NCBI GenBank assembly: GCA_946481425.1
Contig: CAMLNT010000084.1
Span: 1-8,908, forward strand
Direction of reading: 5' to 3'
Length of the DNA stretch: 8,908 bases
Source of the DNA: an uncultured Brevundimonas sp.
GTDB taxonomy: Bacteria; Pseudomonadota; Alphaproteobacteria; Caulobacterales; Caulobacteraceae
The position numbers and the translations under genes are program-made. Below the pieces are notes generated by a model. That model was not told the origin of the DNA, made no database searches, and saw only the letters and a program-made list of their open reading frames with translations. Of the stretch, positions 1 to 5,416 are shown in pieces. Within the stretch, counting starts at the first letter, position 1. The number at the start of each line of letters is the position of its first letter.

Positions 1-333
1 GCCCGCAAGATCGCCAAGTCGATCGCCGAAAGCCCGCTGGTGAAGACCGCCATCGCCGGCGAGGACGCTAACTGGGGCCGCATCGTCATGGCCGTTGGCA
101 AGACCGAGGAGCCGGTCAATCGCGACCGCCTGGCGATCAAGTTCGGCCCGCATCAGGCCGCCATCGACGGGGCGCCTTCGCCGACCTACGACGAGGCCAA
201 GATGTCGGCCTACATGAAGAAGCCCGAGCTGGAGATTTCGGTCGATGTCGGCGTCGGGCGGGGCCATTCGGCCGTGTGGACCTGCGACCTGACCAAGGGC
301 TACATCGAGATCAACGGCGACTATCGGTCGTGA
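1..333 (+). CDS. argJ: ArgJ, bifunctional glutamate N-acetyltransferase / amino-acid acetyltransferase, C-terminal part
   Basis: The reading frame is open from base 1, so the gene begins outside the window; 110 C-terminal residues are present, ending in TGA at 331-333. ArgJ transfers acetyl from N-acetylornithine to glutamate (and in bifunctional forms uses acetyl-CoA), closing the cyclic arginine pathway in the cytoplasm. The residues present match the beta-chain end of the family: the segment [19 protein letters not shown] (window residues 16-34), the [20 protein letters not shown] stretch and the terminal [10 protein letters not shown] are typical ArgJ signatures. The autocleavage Thr (ATM motif) lies upstream, outside the window, so I cannot check it. 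The stop codon overlaps the GTG start of the Nudix gene. ArgJ next to mutT is a familiar alphaproteobacterial arrangement. A GTG at 40 is internal and is not a start. Confidence 0.96.
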   Translation, partial: ARKIAKSIAESPLVKTAIAGEDANWGRIVMAVGKTEEPVNRDRLAIKFGPHQAAIDGAPSPTYDEAKMSAYMKKPELEISVDVGVGRGHSAVWTCDLTKGYIEINGDYRS

Positions 334-734
334 GCCTCCCCATCGTTCTTGTCGCCGCCGCAGCCCTGATCGACAGCGACGGCCGGGTGCTGATCGCGCA
401 GCGGCCCGAGGGCAAGCAGTTGGCGGGCCTGTGGGAGTTTCCGGGCGGCAAGGTGGAGCCGGGCGAGCGGCCGGAGGACGCCCTGATCCGCGAGCTGGAC
501 GAGGAGCTGGGGATCCAGGTCAGGGAGGCCTGTCTGGCTCCGTTCGTCTTTGCGAGCCACCCTTACGATTCCTTTCACCTTCTGATGCCACTCTGGTTGT
601 GCCGTCGATGGGATGGCGTGGTGACACAACGGCATCACGCGGCCCTGGCGTGGGTGCGTCCCCAACGATTGCGGGACTATCCGATGCCGCCGGCGGACCT
701 GCCTCTGGTCGCGCACCTCTGCGACCTGCTCTGA
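330..734 (+). CDS. mutT: MutT-type Nudix hydrolase (probable 8-oxo-dGTP diphosphatase)
   Basis: This 134-residue protein would hydrolyse oxidised nucleoside triphosphates such as 8-oxo-dGTP to the monophosphate, cleaning the nucleotide pool. The Nudix box (G-x5-E-x7-REUxEExGU) is complete at residues 40-62, with the metal-binding REL-DEE core at 54-59. It is preceded by [19 protein letters not shown] (23-41), a MutT-like substrate pocket. The C-terminal WVRPQRL...PMPPADLP region also resembles MutT, and the length matches that family. I chose the GTG at 330 because it overlaps the argJ stop (GTGA) and begins just before the first beta strand; the upstream ATG at 276 would add residues lying wholly inside argJ. 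No strong SD is visible, consistent with translational coupling to argJ. Codons in the middle of the gene (about 550-640) include CTT, CCA, CGA, ACA and CAA, which are rare in neighbouring genes. The exact Nudix substrate is inferred. Confidence 0.9.
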   Translation: MSLPIVLVAAAALIDSDGRVLIAQRPEGKQLAGLWEFPGGKVEPGERPEDALIRELDEELGIQVREACLAPFVFASHPYDSFHLLMPLWLCRRWDGVVTQRHHAALAWVRPQRLRDYPMPPADLPLVAHLCDLL

Positions 735-737
735 TGG

Positions 738-744
738 AAGGAGG
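738..744 (+). promoter_or_regulatory. Strong Shine-Dalgarno for the Flp pilin
   Basis: AAGGAGG, a near-perfect anti-SD match, ends six bases before the ATG at 751. It fixes the start of the 64-residue pilin and stands out because most genes here have weak or moderate SD sequences. It suggests high translation, as expected for a structural subunit. Confidence 0.75.
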
Positions 745-750
745 CGGAGA

Positions 751-945
751 ATGACGCGTCTGATCCGCCGGCTCCTGAAAGATCGCCGGGGCGCCACCGC
801 CATCGAATACGGCCTCATCGGGGCCCTGATCTCGGTCGCCATCATCGGTGGGCTTCAGGCGTTCGCCGCCGAAGGCACCGGCGTCTTCAATGTCGCCATG
901 GACGCCGTTTCGGCCGCTCTGACTGGCAGCCAGGCGAGCGGCTAA
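751..945 (+). CDS. Flp family type IVb prepilin
   Basis: A 64-residue precursor of a Flp/TAD-type pilin, the subunit of thin adhesive pili that is processed by a prepilin peptidase and assembled at the inner membrane. The basic leader (MTRLIRRLLKDRRG, 1-14) ends in Gly14. Mature residues ATAIEYGLIGAL follow, with the hallmark Glu at +5 and Tyr at +6 (E19, Y20). A hydrophobic helix runs to about residue 39, followed by a short Ala/Gly/Thr-rich tail. The length is normal for Flp pilins (about 50-70). The ATG at 751 is supported by the strong SD at 738-744. No tad/cpa assembly gene (CpaA, CpaF, TadB/C, secretin) lies in the window, so this copy either works with machinery encoded elsewhere or is a solitary paralogue. 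It starts 16 bases after the Nudix gene and could be read through from argJ-mutT. Confidence 0.93.
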   Translation: MTRLIRRLLKDRRGATAIEYGLIGALISVAIIGGLQAFAAEGTGVFNVAMDAVSAALTGSQASG

Positions 946-964
946 CCCTTTCCTTGCATCGCAA

Positions 965-978
965 CGGCCGCTGGGCCG
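965..978 (+). terminator. Short GC hairpin after the pilin gene (weak terminator candidate)
   Basis: CGGCC (965-969) and GGCCG (974-978) form a perfect 5-bp stem with a GCTG loop, 19 bases beyond the pilin stop. There is no T-tract on the + strand, so a classical intrinsic terminator is not supported. It could mark the end of the argJ-mutT-pilin unit before the AT-rich promoter block, but such small hairpins are common in high-GC DNA. Confidence 0.2.
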
Positions 979-990
979 CTCAGCGCGTCT

Positions 991-1018
991 CAATATATCG
1001 CTATTGTGTTATATAACA
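991..1018 (+). promoter_or_regulatory. AT-rich promoter/operator with two adjacent dyads upstream of the ArsR-type gene
   Basis: Two inverted repeats abut in a markedly AT-rich island. CAATA/TATTG (991-995, 1002-1006) surrounds TATCGC, and a perfect 12-bp palindrome, TGTTATATAACA, occupies 1007-1018. A -10-like TATAAC (1012-1017) lies within the palindrome; no good -35 is visible at the expected spacing. ArsR-family repressors usually bind AT-rich dyads over their own promoters, so autoregulation of the downstream operon is the natural reading. The dyads are seen in the sequence; the binding protein is inferred. Confidence 0.55.
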
Positions 1019-1037
1019 GGCCGTGCATAATCATGGC

Positions 1038-1349
1038 ATGGACGCTGTCTTCGAAACCCTCGCCGACCCGGGCCGCCGCCGCATTCTTGACGCGCTGGCC
1101 GAGGGCGAGCGCCCGGCGGGCGACTTCACCCCGCTTCTGGGCATCAGCCAGCCGGGCGTGTCCCGCCATCTGAGGGTGCTGCGCGAGGCGGGGCTGGTGA
1201 CCGTCCGCAAGGATGCGACGCGGCGTCTCTACAGCCTGAATCCACAGCGCCTGCGAGAGCTCGACCGATGGCTCGAGCGCTATCGCCGCTTCTGGACCCA
1301 TCACCTCGATGCGCTCGAAGCGCATCTCGATCGGGAGTTTCCGCAATGA
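1038..1349 (+). CDS. ArsR-family winged-helix transcriptional repressor
   Basis: A 103-residue DNA-binding protein of the ArsR/SmtB fold. The N-terminal ETLADPGRRRILDAL (residues 6-20) and the recognition region ISQPGVSRHLRVLREAGLV (about 36-54) followed by the wing (VRKDATRRLYSL) are textbook features. It contains no cysteine, so the classical CxC metal-sensing site is absent; it belongs with the ArsR branch commonly found beside SRPBCC/AHSA1 genes, whose inducers are probably not metals. I prefer the ATG at 1038, which gives the usual MDAVFETLADP beginning. An in-frame GTG at 1023 would add five residues (VHNHG), and neither start has a well-placed SD. If the TATAAC at 1012-1017 is the -10, transcription would begin near 1023, so a leaderless or very short-leader mRNA is possible. 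Its stop overlaps the next ATG (ATGA, 1346-1349). It probably represses itself and the following six genes. Confidence 0.9.
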   Translation: MDAVFETLADPGRRRILDALAEGERPAGDFTPLLGISQPGVSRHLRVLREAGLVTVRKDATRRLYSLNPQRLRELDRWLERYRRFWTHHLDALEAHLDREFPQ

Positions 1350-1936
1350 CCGACACCCTCACGCCCGTTCGCCTCGGCGCCGAGGCCGGGACCTTCCGCC
1401 CGCTGGACGACGGCGGCTGGGAGATCGCCTTCGAGCGCCGTCTGAGGCATTCGCCCGAGCGCGTCTGGCGCGCCCTGACGACGCCGGAAGGTCTGGCGTG
1501 CTGGCTGGCCGAGGCCGACATCGACCTCACACCGGGCGGTCGCCTGGACCTGCACTTCCGCCAGCCCGACAACGACTTCATGCCCGATACGCCCGAGAGG
1601 CGGCGTCAGTCCAACCAGATCCTCCTGGTCGAGCCGATCACGCGCTTCGATCACACCTTTGGCGGCAATCCCGCGTCGGTCGTCTCATGGATCCTGACGC
1701 CAGAAGGCGACGGGACGCACTTGTCGTTGCGGCATCGGGTGCCCCAGACCTGGGCGGACGCGCGCAAGAATGTCCTGGCCGGGTGGCAGCACCACATGGA
1801 AGGCCTCGACGACGCCACGCGGGGCGTGCGTCATCCCTGGGACTGGAGCCGCTGGTTCGCGCTGCGCGACGCCTATGCGGCGCGGCTCGGGGATGCGGAC
1901 GAGGGGCGGCCCTACAGCAACGACTGGAGAGGGTGA
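1346..1936 (+). CDS. SRPBCC (START/AHSA1-like) domain protein, extended form
   Basis: A 196-residue soluble protein with the helix-grip fold used to bind hydrophobic ligands; no enzymatic residue set is recognisable. The AHSA1-like segment starts near residue 25 (WEIAFERRLRHSPERVW, with the family pattern SPERVWRALTTPEGLACW at 36-53) and continues through LTPGGRLDL, ILLVEPITRFDHTF and a C-terminal helix (VLAGWQHHMEGLDD, 143-156). A Trp-rich tail, HPWDWSRW...YSNDWRG (163-195), makes it longer than the 140-160 residues usual for the family. The ATG at 1346 overlaps the ArsR stop and has a GGGAG SD at 1333-1337. It is the first of three consecutive SRPBCC genes controlled by the repressor. In other bacteria such ArsR-SRPBCC pairs are annotated as activator of HSP90 ATPase-like proteins, but the HSP90 role does not transfer to them; the ligand is unknown. 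Confidence 0.88.
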   Translation: MTDTLTPVRLGAEAGTFRPLDDGGWEIAFERRLRHSPERVWRALTTPEGLACWLAEADIDLTPGGRLDLHFRQPDNDFMPDTPERRRQSNQILLVEPITRFDHTFGGNPASVVSWILTPEGDGTHLSLRHRVPQTWADARKNVLAGWQHHMEGLDDATRGVRHPWDWSRWFALRDAYAARLGDADEGRPYSNDWRG

Positions 1937-2400
1937 TGAGCGCGCCTGAGGCGACGGCGGGGATGCTGATCCGCCGGCCGGCCGCGGAGGTTTTCGATGC
2001 CTTCGCCGACCCGGCGGCGACATCGCGCTTCTGGTTCTCGAAGGGTTCGGGACGGTTGGAGGCGGGCGCGGTCGTGCGCTGGGACTGGGAGATGTACGGG
2101 GCCGGCTCCGATGTGCGCGTCAAGGCGATCGAGCCAGGGCGGCGCATCCTGATCGACTGGGATCTGGACGACCCCACCGAGGTCGAATGGACCTTCGAGC
2201 CACGCGGCGAGGAGACCTGGGTCACGGTGGTCAATCGCGGCTTCCGCGGAGACGATCCCGTGGCCCAGGCGCTGGATTCGACCGGCGGTTTCGCCCTCGT
2301 CCTGGCCGGCGCCAAGATCTGGCTGGAACACGGGATCGCGCCGCGCTTCGTGGAGGACCGCCACCCCGACGCCCATGTCGACGGCTGGGCCGGTCGATGA
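1936..2400 (+). CDS. SRPBCC (AHSA1-like) domain protein, second copy
   Basis: A 154-residue single-domain START-like protein. The family pattern is clear at the N-terminus (RRPAAEVFDAFADPAATSRFW, 13-33), followed by the beta-sheet core (LEAGAVVRWDWEMYG; VRVKAIEPGRRILIDWD; VEWTFEPRGEETWVTVVNRGF) and a C-terminal helix of the cavity (FALVLAGAKIWLEHG, 119-133). It starts with ATG inside TGATG, sharing one base with the previous stop, and GGAGA at 1926-1930 is a good SD. Identity with the two flanking SRPBCC proteins is low by eye apart from the PxEVFDAFxDP motif, so these are diverged paralogues rather than a recent duplication. Function is predicted only as binding of a small hydrophobic or aromatic ligand. 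Confidence 0.88.
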   Translation: MSAPEATAGMLIRRPAAEVFDAFADPAATSRFWFSKGSGRLEAGAVVRWDWEMYGAGSDVRVKAIEPGRRILIDWDLDDPTEVEWTFEPRGEETWVTVVNRGFRGDDPVAQALDSTGGFALVLAGAKIWLEHGIAPRFVEDRHPDAHVDGWAGR

Positions 2401-2837
2401 GGTCGCCCGCCAAGGTTCGCGTCGAGAAGCATTTCCGGCACCCGCCCGAGCGGGTGTTCGACGCCTTCGTCGATCCGGTGCGGGTCGGCCAGTGGCTGTT
2501 CCACACCCCGGACGGCGTCATGCAACGGACGGACTACGATCCACGCACAGGCGGCGCCTTCCACATCGTGGAGAACCGCGCGGACGGTCGCGTCGACCAC
2601 CGGGGCGAGTTCATCAGCCTCGACCGTCCGAACCGCATCGTCTTCGACTTCTGGACCGACGCGTCGCAGGATCGCACACGGGTGACGGTGACCTTCACCG
2701 CCTCGGGCGACGGCTGCGACGTCGTGCTCAGCCATGGGCTCGCGCCCGAGTGGAAGGACTATGCGGAAAGGTCGGTCCGGGGATGGTCGCTGATCCTGGA
2801 CAGCCTCTCCGTCGTCGTGGAGGGACGCCGGACATGA
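2397..2837 (+). CDS. SRPBCC (AHSA1-like) domain protein, third copy
   Basis: A 146-residue protein, the most canonical AHSA1-type member of the three. It shows VEKHFRHPPERVFDAFVDP (9-27), QWLFHT, RTGGAFHI, the GEFISLDRPNRIVFDFW strand pair (70-86), TRVTVTFTASGDGCDVVLSHG (94-114) and the closing helix YAERSVRGWSLILDSL (122-137). The ATG at 2397 overlaps the preceding stop by four bases (ATGA). No convincing SD is present, which argues for reinitiation after the upstream gene. It probably binds the same class of ligand as its neighbours, or forms a complex with them; neither is shown by the sequence. Confidence 0.9.
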   Translation: MRSPAKVRVEKHFRHPPERVFDAFVDPVRVGQWLFHTPDGVMQRTDYDPRTGGAFHIVENRADGRVDHRGEFISLDRPNRIVFDFWTDASQDRTRVTVTFTASGDGCDVVLSHGLAPEWKDYAERSVRGWSLILDSLSVVVEGRRT

Positions 2838-3262
2838 CCGACTGGCTCGATCGCCTGATCGGTGAATGGACCTGGGAAGCCGATAGCGTTCCCGCGAACC
2901 CCGACCATCGGCGGACGGGGGTTGAGACGGTCACGCGCCAGGGCGCCTGGGTCATGATCGAAAGCCCGGACGGCTATCGGTTCCAATTGGCGCTCGACCC
3001 GGCCAGCGGTCGGGTCACCGGCGACTTCATCCATCTCGAGCATCCCGACCTCTGGATCTACGACGGCGCGCCTGAAGGCGACCGGATGGTGCTGACCAGC
3101 CGGGGTCCTCGCATGGACGGCGGGACCGGAGAGACCGACTACCAGGACGTCTGGCAGACCATCTCAGACGATGAGCGCATCATGACCGGCCGCGTCCTGG
3201 GCGACGACGGCCAGTGGTCGGACTTCACCGTCACCCGCTACCGCAGAAGGACCGGGCCATGA
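2834..3262 (+). CDS. DUF1579-like small beta-rich protein
   Basis: A 142-residue protein with the start of a DUF1579-type domain (WLDRLIGEWTWEAD, 4-17). Alternating strands follow (TGVETVTRQGAWVMIES, 28-44; YRFQLALDPASGRVTGDFI, 48-66; LWIYDGAPEGDRMVLTSRGP, 73-92; YQDVWQTISDDERIMTGRV, 103-121; WSDFTVTRYRRR, 128-139). The LIGEW opening and strand pattern recall lipocalin-like or fatty-acid-binding-like barrels, so ligand binding is plausible; no catalytic motif is seen. The start overlaps the third SRPBCC stop (ATGA) and GGAGGG at 2819-2824 is a good SD. The family assignment comes from recognition of sequence style and is less certain than that of the neighbours. Confidence 0.75.
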   Translation: MTDWLDRLIGEWTWEADSVPANPDHRRTGVETVTRQGAWVMIESPDGYRFQLALDPASGRVTGDFIHLEHPDLWIYDGAPEGDRMVLTSRGPRMDGGTGETDYQDVWQTISDDERIMTGRVLGDDGQWSDFTVTRYRRRTGP

Positions 3263-3636
3263 CGACCGCCGCCCCCTTCCTGATGTTCACCGGCCAGTGC
3301 GAAGAGGCCCTGACCTTCTATGCGCAGACCCTGCCGGACACGCGCATCCTGTCGCTGGACAAGAAGCCGGACGGCACCGTCGCCATGGCGCGGCTGTCGG
3401 TCGCCGGGCTGGAGATCATGGCCAATGACTCGCCGCCGGTGCACGCCTTCACCTTCACGCCCTCGACCTCGACCTTTCTGAGCCTCGACGAGGCGGAGGC
3501 CGTGGACGCCCTGGCCGGGGCGCTCGGGGCGGACGGCGGCAACGTTCTCATGCCGGCCGGAAACTACGGATTCTCGCGACGCTTCGCCTGGGTGCAGGAC
3601 CGCTTCGGCCTCTCCTGGCAGATCAACGCCGCCTAG
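3259..3636 (+). CDS. PhnB-like VOC (glyoxalase/3-demethylubiquinone methyltransferase-type) protein
   Basis: A 125-residue vicinal-oxygen-chelate fold protein of the PhnB-like group. The diagnostic N-terminus FLMFTGQCEEALTFYAQTLPD (7-27), the ADGT-like KPDGTVAMARLSVAGLEIMAND (36-57), the middle FTPSTSTFLSLDEAEAVDAL (67-86) and the C-terminal FAWVQDRFGLSWQIN (109-123) all fit. VOC enzymes usually use a metal in chemistry on adjacent oxygens, but many PhnB-like members lack proven activity. His62 and Glu52 lie near positions where VOC proteins have metal ligands, but I cannot align them reliably. The ATG overlaps the DUF1579-like stop and has an AGAAGGA SD at 3245-3251. Its place in the cassette suggests handling of a small metabolite; the substrate is unknown. 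Confidence 0.88.
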   Translation: MTTAAPFLMFTGQCEEALTFYAQTLPDTRILSLDKKPDGTVAMARLSVAGLEIMANDSPPVHAFTFTPSTSTFLSLDEAEAVDALAGALGADGGNVLMPAGNYGFSRRFAWVQDRFGLSWQINAA

Positions 3637-3651
3637 CTCGGGGACCACCGT

Positions 3652-4008
3652 ATGCCCCCGGCGAAAGACCACGACGCCTATATCGCCGCCGCTCCCGAGC
3701 CGTTGCGTCCTCTTCTGAAGCGGCTGCGCGCGCTGCTGGCGCGGACCCTGCCCGACGCCGAGGAGATCATCGCCTACGGAATGCCGGGGTACCGGATCGG
3801 CGAGACCGTCATCGCGGGCTATGCGGCCTTCAGCAAACAGGGCGGTCTTTACGTCGCTCCCGAGGCGATCGCCGCCCACGCGGACGACATCGCGTCTGCG
3901 AATCTCAAGGCCACCAAGACCGGCGTGACCTTTTCCCCCACCAGACCCATACCGGATGCGCTCGTCGAGACGCTGGCGATTCGTTCGCGCGACGCGAGGT
4001 CGGCCTAA
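3652..4008 (+). CDS. DUF1801 (YdhG/frataxin-like fold) protein
   Basis: A 118-residue member of the DUF1801 family. The signature is DHDAYIAAAPEPLRPLLKRLRALLARTLPDAEEIIAYGMPGY, residues 6-47, with the conserved E-x-I-x-YGMPxY element, followed by AFSKQGGLYV (59-68) and the short C-terminal GVTFSPTRPIPDALVETL. B. subtilis members of this family (YdhG/Fra) have a frataxin-like fold linked to iron handling; whether that applies here is not known. It starts 15 bases after the VOC stop, with GGGGA at 3640-3644 as SD, and is the last gene of the ArsR-led operon. Its TAA overlaps the folP stop on the other strand. Confidence 0.88.
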   Translation: MPPAKDHDAYIAAAPEPLRPLLKRLRALLARTLPDAEEIIAYGMPGYRIGETVIAGYAAFSKQGGLYVAPEAIAAHADDIASANLKATKTGVTFSPTRPIPDALVETLAIRSRDARSA

Positions 4009-4022
4009 ACGCCTGGCGCGTC
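3991..4022. terminator. Dyad over overlapping convergent stop codons (possible bidirectional terminator)
   Basis: GACGCG (3991-3996) and CGCGTC (4017-4022) are perfect inverted repeats. Inside them GGC (4002-4004) pairs with GCC (4011-4013) around a CTAAAC loop that carries both stop codons: TAA of the DUF1801 gene and, on the other strand, TAG of folP. No T-tract is present on either side. Since the convergent genes leave no intergenic space, this is the only nearby structure that could end transcription in both directions. Confidence 0.35.
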
Positions 4023-4820
4023 GGCCTCAGCGAGGGCCGCCTGGACCTTGAGGGCCTGGACAGTCTCGCGCACGTCGTGGACGCGGACGATAGCCGCGCC
4101 GCGCCGGGCGGCCTCGAGCGCCAGGGCGAGCGAGCCGCCCAGGCGGTCGAGCGGATCGGTCGCCGAAGGGTCGACGGTCTGGATGGTCCGTTTGCGGCTC
4201 GCGCCGTAGAGGACGGGAAAGCTGAGGGCCGCGATCGCCTGCAAATGGGTGGTCAGGGCCAGATTGTGGGCGGCGGTCTTGCCAAAGCCGATCCCCGGGT
4301 CGAGCCAGATCCTGTCGCGCGTTACGCCGGCAGTCAGGGCGGCCTGCGCCTGCTGCGCGAGCCAGCCCGAGACCTCGGCGACGACGTCGTCATAGACGGG
4401 GTCGGTCTGCATGGTGCGCGGCTCGCCCTTCATGTGCATCAGGGCGAGGGTGCAACCCAGGTCAGCGGCGGTCGCCAGGCTGTCGGCGGAGAAGGTCAGG
4501 CCGCTGACATCGTTCCAGATCGTTGCGCCGGCCCCGACGGCCACGCGGGCGACCTCGGGTTTCATGGTGTCGACCGAGATCGGACCGTCCCAGCGCGCGC
4601 GGATCGCTTCGACCAGGGGGACAACCCGTTCGACTTCCTGATCGGTCGAGACCGGCTCGGCGCCGGGGCGGGTGCTCTCGCCCCCGATGTCGAGGATGTC
4701 GGCGCCGTCCGCGACCAGCCGCATCGCGTGGTCGAGGGCCGCGCCCGGCCCGGCGAGGCGGCCGCCGTCCGAGAAGCTGTCGGGCGTGACATTGACGATG
4801 CCCATGACCCGCACCCTCAT
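4005..4820 (-). CDS. folP: Dihydropteroate synthase
   Basis: A 271-residue cytoplasmic enzyme condensing 6-hydroxymethyl-7,8-dihydropterin pyrophosphate with p-aminobenzoate to give dihydropteroate; it is the sulfonamide target. Family signatures are all present in order: MGIVNVTPDSFSDGG (6-20), DIGGESTRPGA (44-54), SVDTMKPEVA (82-91), WNDVSG (102-107), LMHMKGEPRTMQ (127-138), DPGIGFGK (174-181), GASRKR (206-211) and RVHDV (246-250). These cover the pterin and pyrophosphate binding residues, including Asn10, Asp84, Asn103, Asp174, Lys210, Arg246 and His248 by family analogy. The length is near the family norm (about 270-280). The ATG at 4820 overlaps the YdeI-family stop (ATGA), with GAAGG at 4828-4832 as SD, so it is the last gene of a leftward transcript. 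In many proteobacteria folP directly follows ftsH and precedes glmM; here neither neighbour is present. Confidence 0.97.
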   Translation of the reverse strand: MRVRVMGIVNVTPDSFSDGGRLAGPGAALDHAMRLVADGADILDIGGESTRPGAEPVSTDQEVERVVPLVEAIRARWDGPISVDTMKPEVARVAVGAGATIWNDVSGLTFSADSLATAADLGCTLALMHMKGEPRTMQTDPVYDDVVAEVSGWLAQQAQAALTAGVTRDRIWLDPGIGFGKTAAHNLALTTHLQAIAALSFPVLYGASRKRTIQTVDPSATDPLDRLGGSLALALEAARRGAAIVRVHDVRETVQALKVQAALAEADAPGV

Positions 4821-5416
4821 GGCCGGGCCTTCTGCGGATGGAAGGTCTCGCCACGCGCCAGCATGGCGGTGATGTCGGCGATCTTCTTGTTGCGCCCGGC
4901 TTGCGTCCTGATCTGGACGAGGCGGAAGATCAGGGCGAAGCGGTTCTGGGCGGTCAGGACGTCGAACATGGCGCGGGCGTGGGGCTCGGCGTCGATGGCG
5001 GCCATCAGATCGGCGGGGACCTCGTCGGTCGAGGCGCGATAGGCCTTGTCCCAGCGGCCGTCCGCCCGGGCGGCCTCGACGTGGGCCAGGCCGTGCGGGG
5101 TCATGCGGCCCTCAGCCTTCAGGCGGGCGACCTTGTCGACATTGACCTGGCTCCAGACGCTCTTTCGGCCGCGCGGCGTATAGCGCTGAAGGAAGCTCTC
5201 CTCGTCCAGGCCCTTGCGGATGGCGTCGATCCAGCCCCAGCACAGGCAGATGTCGATGGCCTCGTCCGGCGAGATGGTCGGCTTGCCCGAGGCCTTCTTG
5301 TAGATGCGGATCCAGACCTCGGGCTCACGGGCGTGGTTCCGCGACAGCCAGGACTCGAAGGCCGCGGCGTCTTCGAAGGCGTGGACGCGTTTCGGGTCTA
5401 CGACGACGGGGGCCAT
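4817..5416 (-). CDS. YdeI/OmpD-associated (OmdA) family protein
   Basis: A 199-residue protein of the family annotated as bacteriocin-protection, YdeI or OmpD-associated. Characteristic elements are FESWLSRNHAREPEVWIRIYKKASGKPTIS (20-49), the DEAIDICLCWGWIDAIRKGLDE region (51-72), YTPRGRKSVWSQVNVDKVARLKAEGRMTPHGL (79-110), and a C-terminal helix pair with GRNKKIADITAMLARGE (174-190) typical of the OmdA end. The biochemical role is not established; the bacteriocin-protection name rests on distant genetic evidence. No signal peptide or membrane helix is seen. Its start shares one base with the upstream regulator stop (TGATG on the minus strand) and its stop overlaps folP by four bases, so the three are probably translated in a coupled way. 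No good SD is seen. Confidence 0.9.
   Translation of the reverse strand: MAPVVVDPKRVHAFEDAAAFESWLSRNHAREPEVWIRIYKKASGKPTISPDEAIDICLCWGWIDAIRKGLDEESFLQRYTPRGRKSVWSQVNVDKVARLKAEGRMTPHGLAHVEAARADGRWDKAYRASTDEVPADLMAAIDAEPHARAMFDVLTAQNRFALIFRLVQIRTQAGRNKKIADITAMLARGETFHPQKARP

Noticed and set aside
276..329. N-terminal extension of the Nudix protein from ATG 276
   Set aside because: The extension lies wholly within argJ, has no Nudix-like sequence, and the GTG at 330 overlapping the argJ stop gives the normal family length.
946..1037. CcrM-type GANTC methylation sites as cell-cycle control of the promoters
   Set aside because: GANTC occurs inside several genes, but none is present in this region or in the acyltransferase upstream gap (7647-7745), so there is no sign of such control here.
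1638..2735. Long open frame on the minus strand opposite the SRPBCC genes
   Set aside because: It lies opposite three well-supported genes in GC-rich DNA, and its translation is low-complexity Arg/Pro/Ala-rich with no recognisable domain. It is a codon-bias shadow.
1346..2837. Recent tandem duplication of one SRPBCC gene
   Set aside because: The three proteins share the fold pattern and the xPExVFxAFxxP motif but are otherwise very different by eye and in length, so a recent duplication is not supported.
4077..5042. Long + strand open frame opposite folP and the YdeI-family gene
   Set aside because: FolP and the YdeI-family protein on the other strand carry complete family motifs. The + strand translation is Asp/Gly/Arg-rich without domain character.
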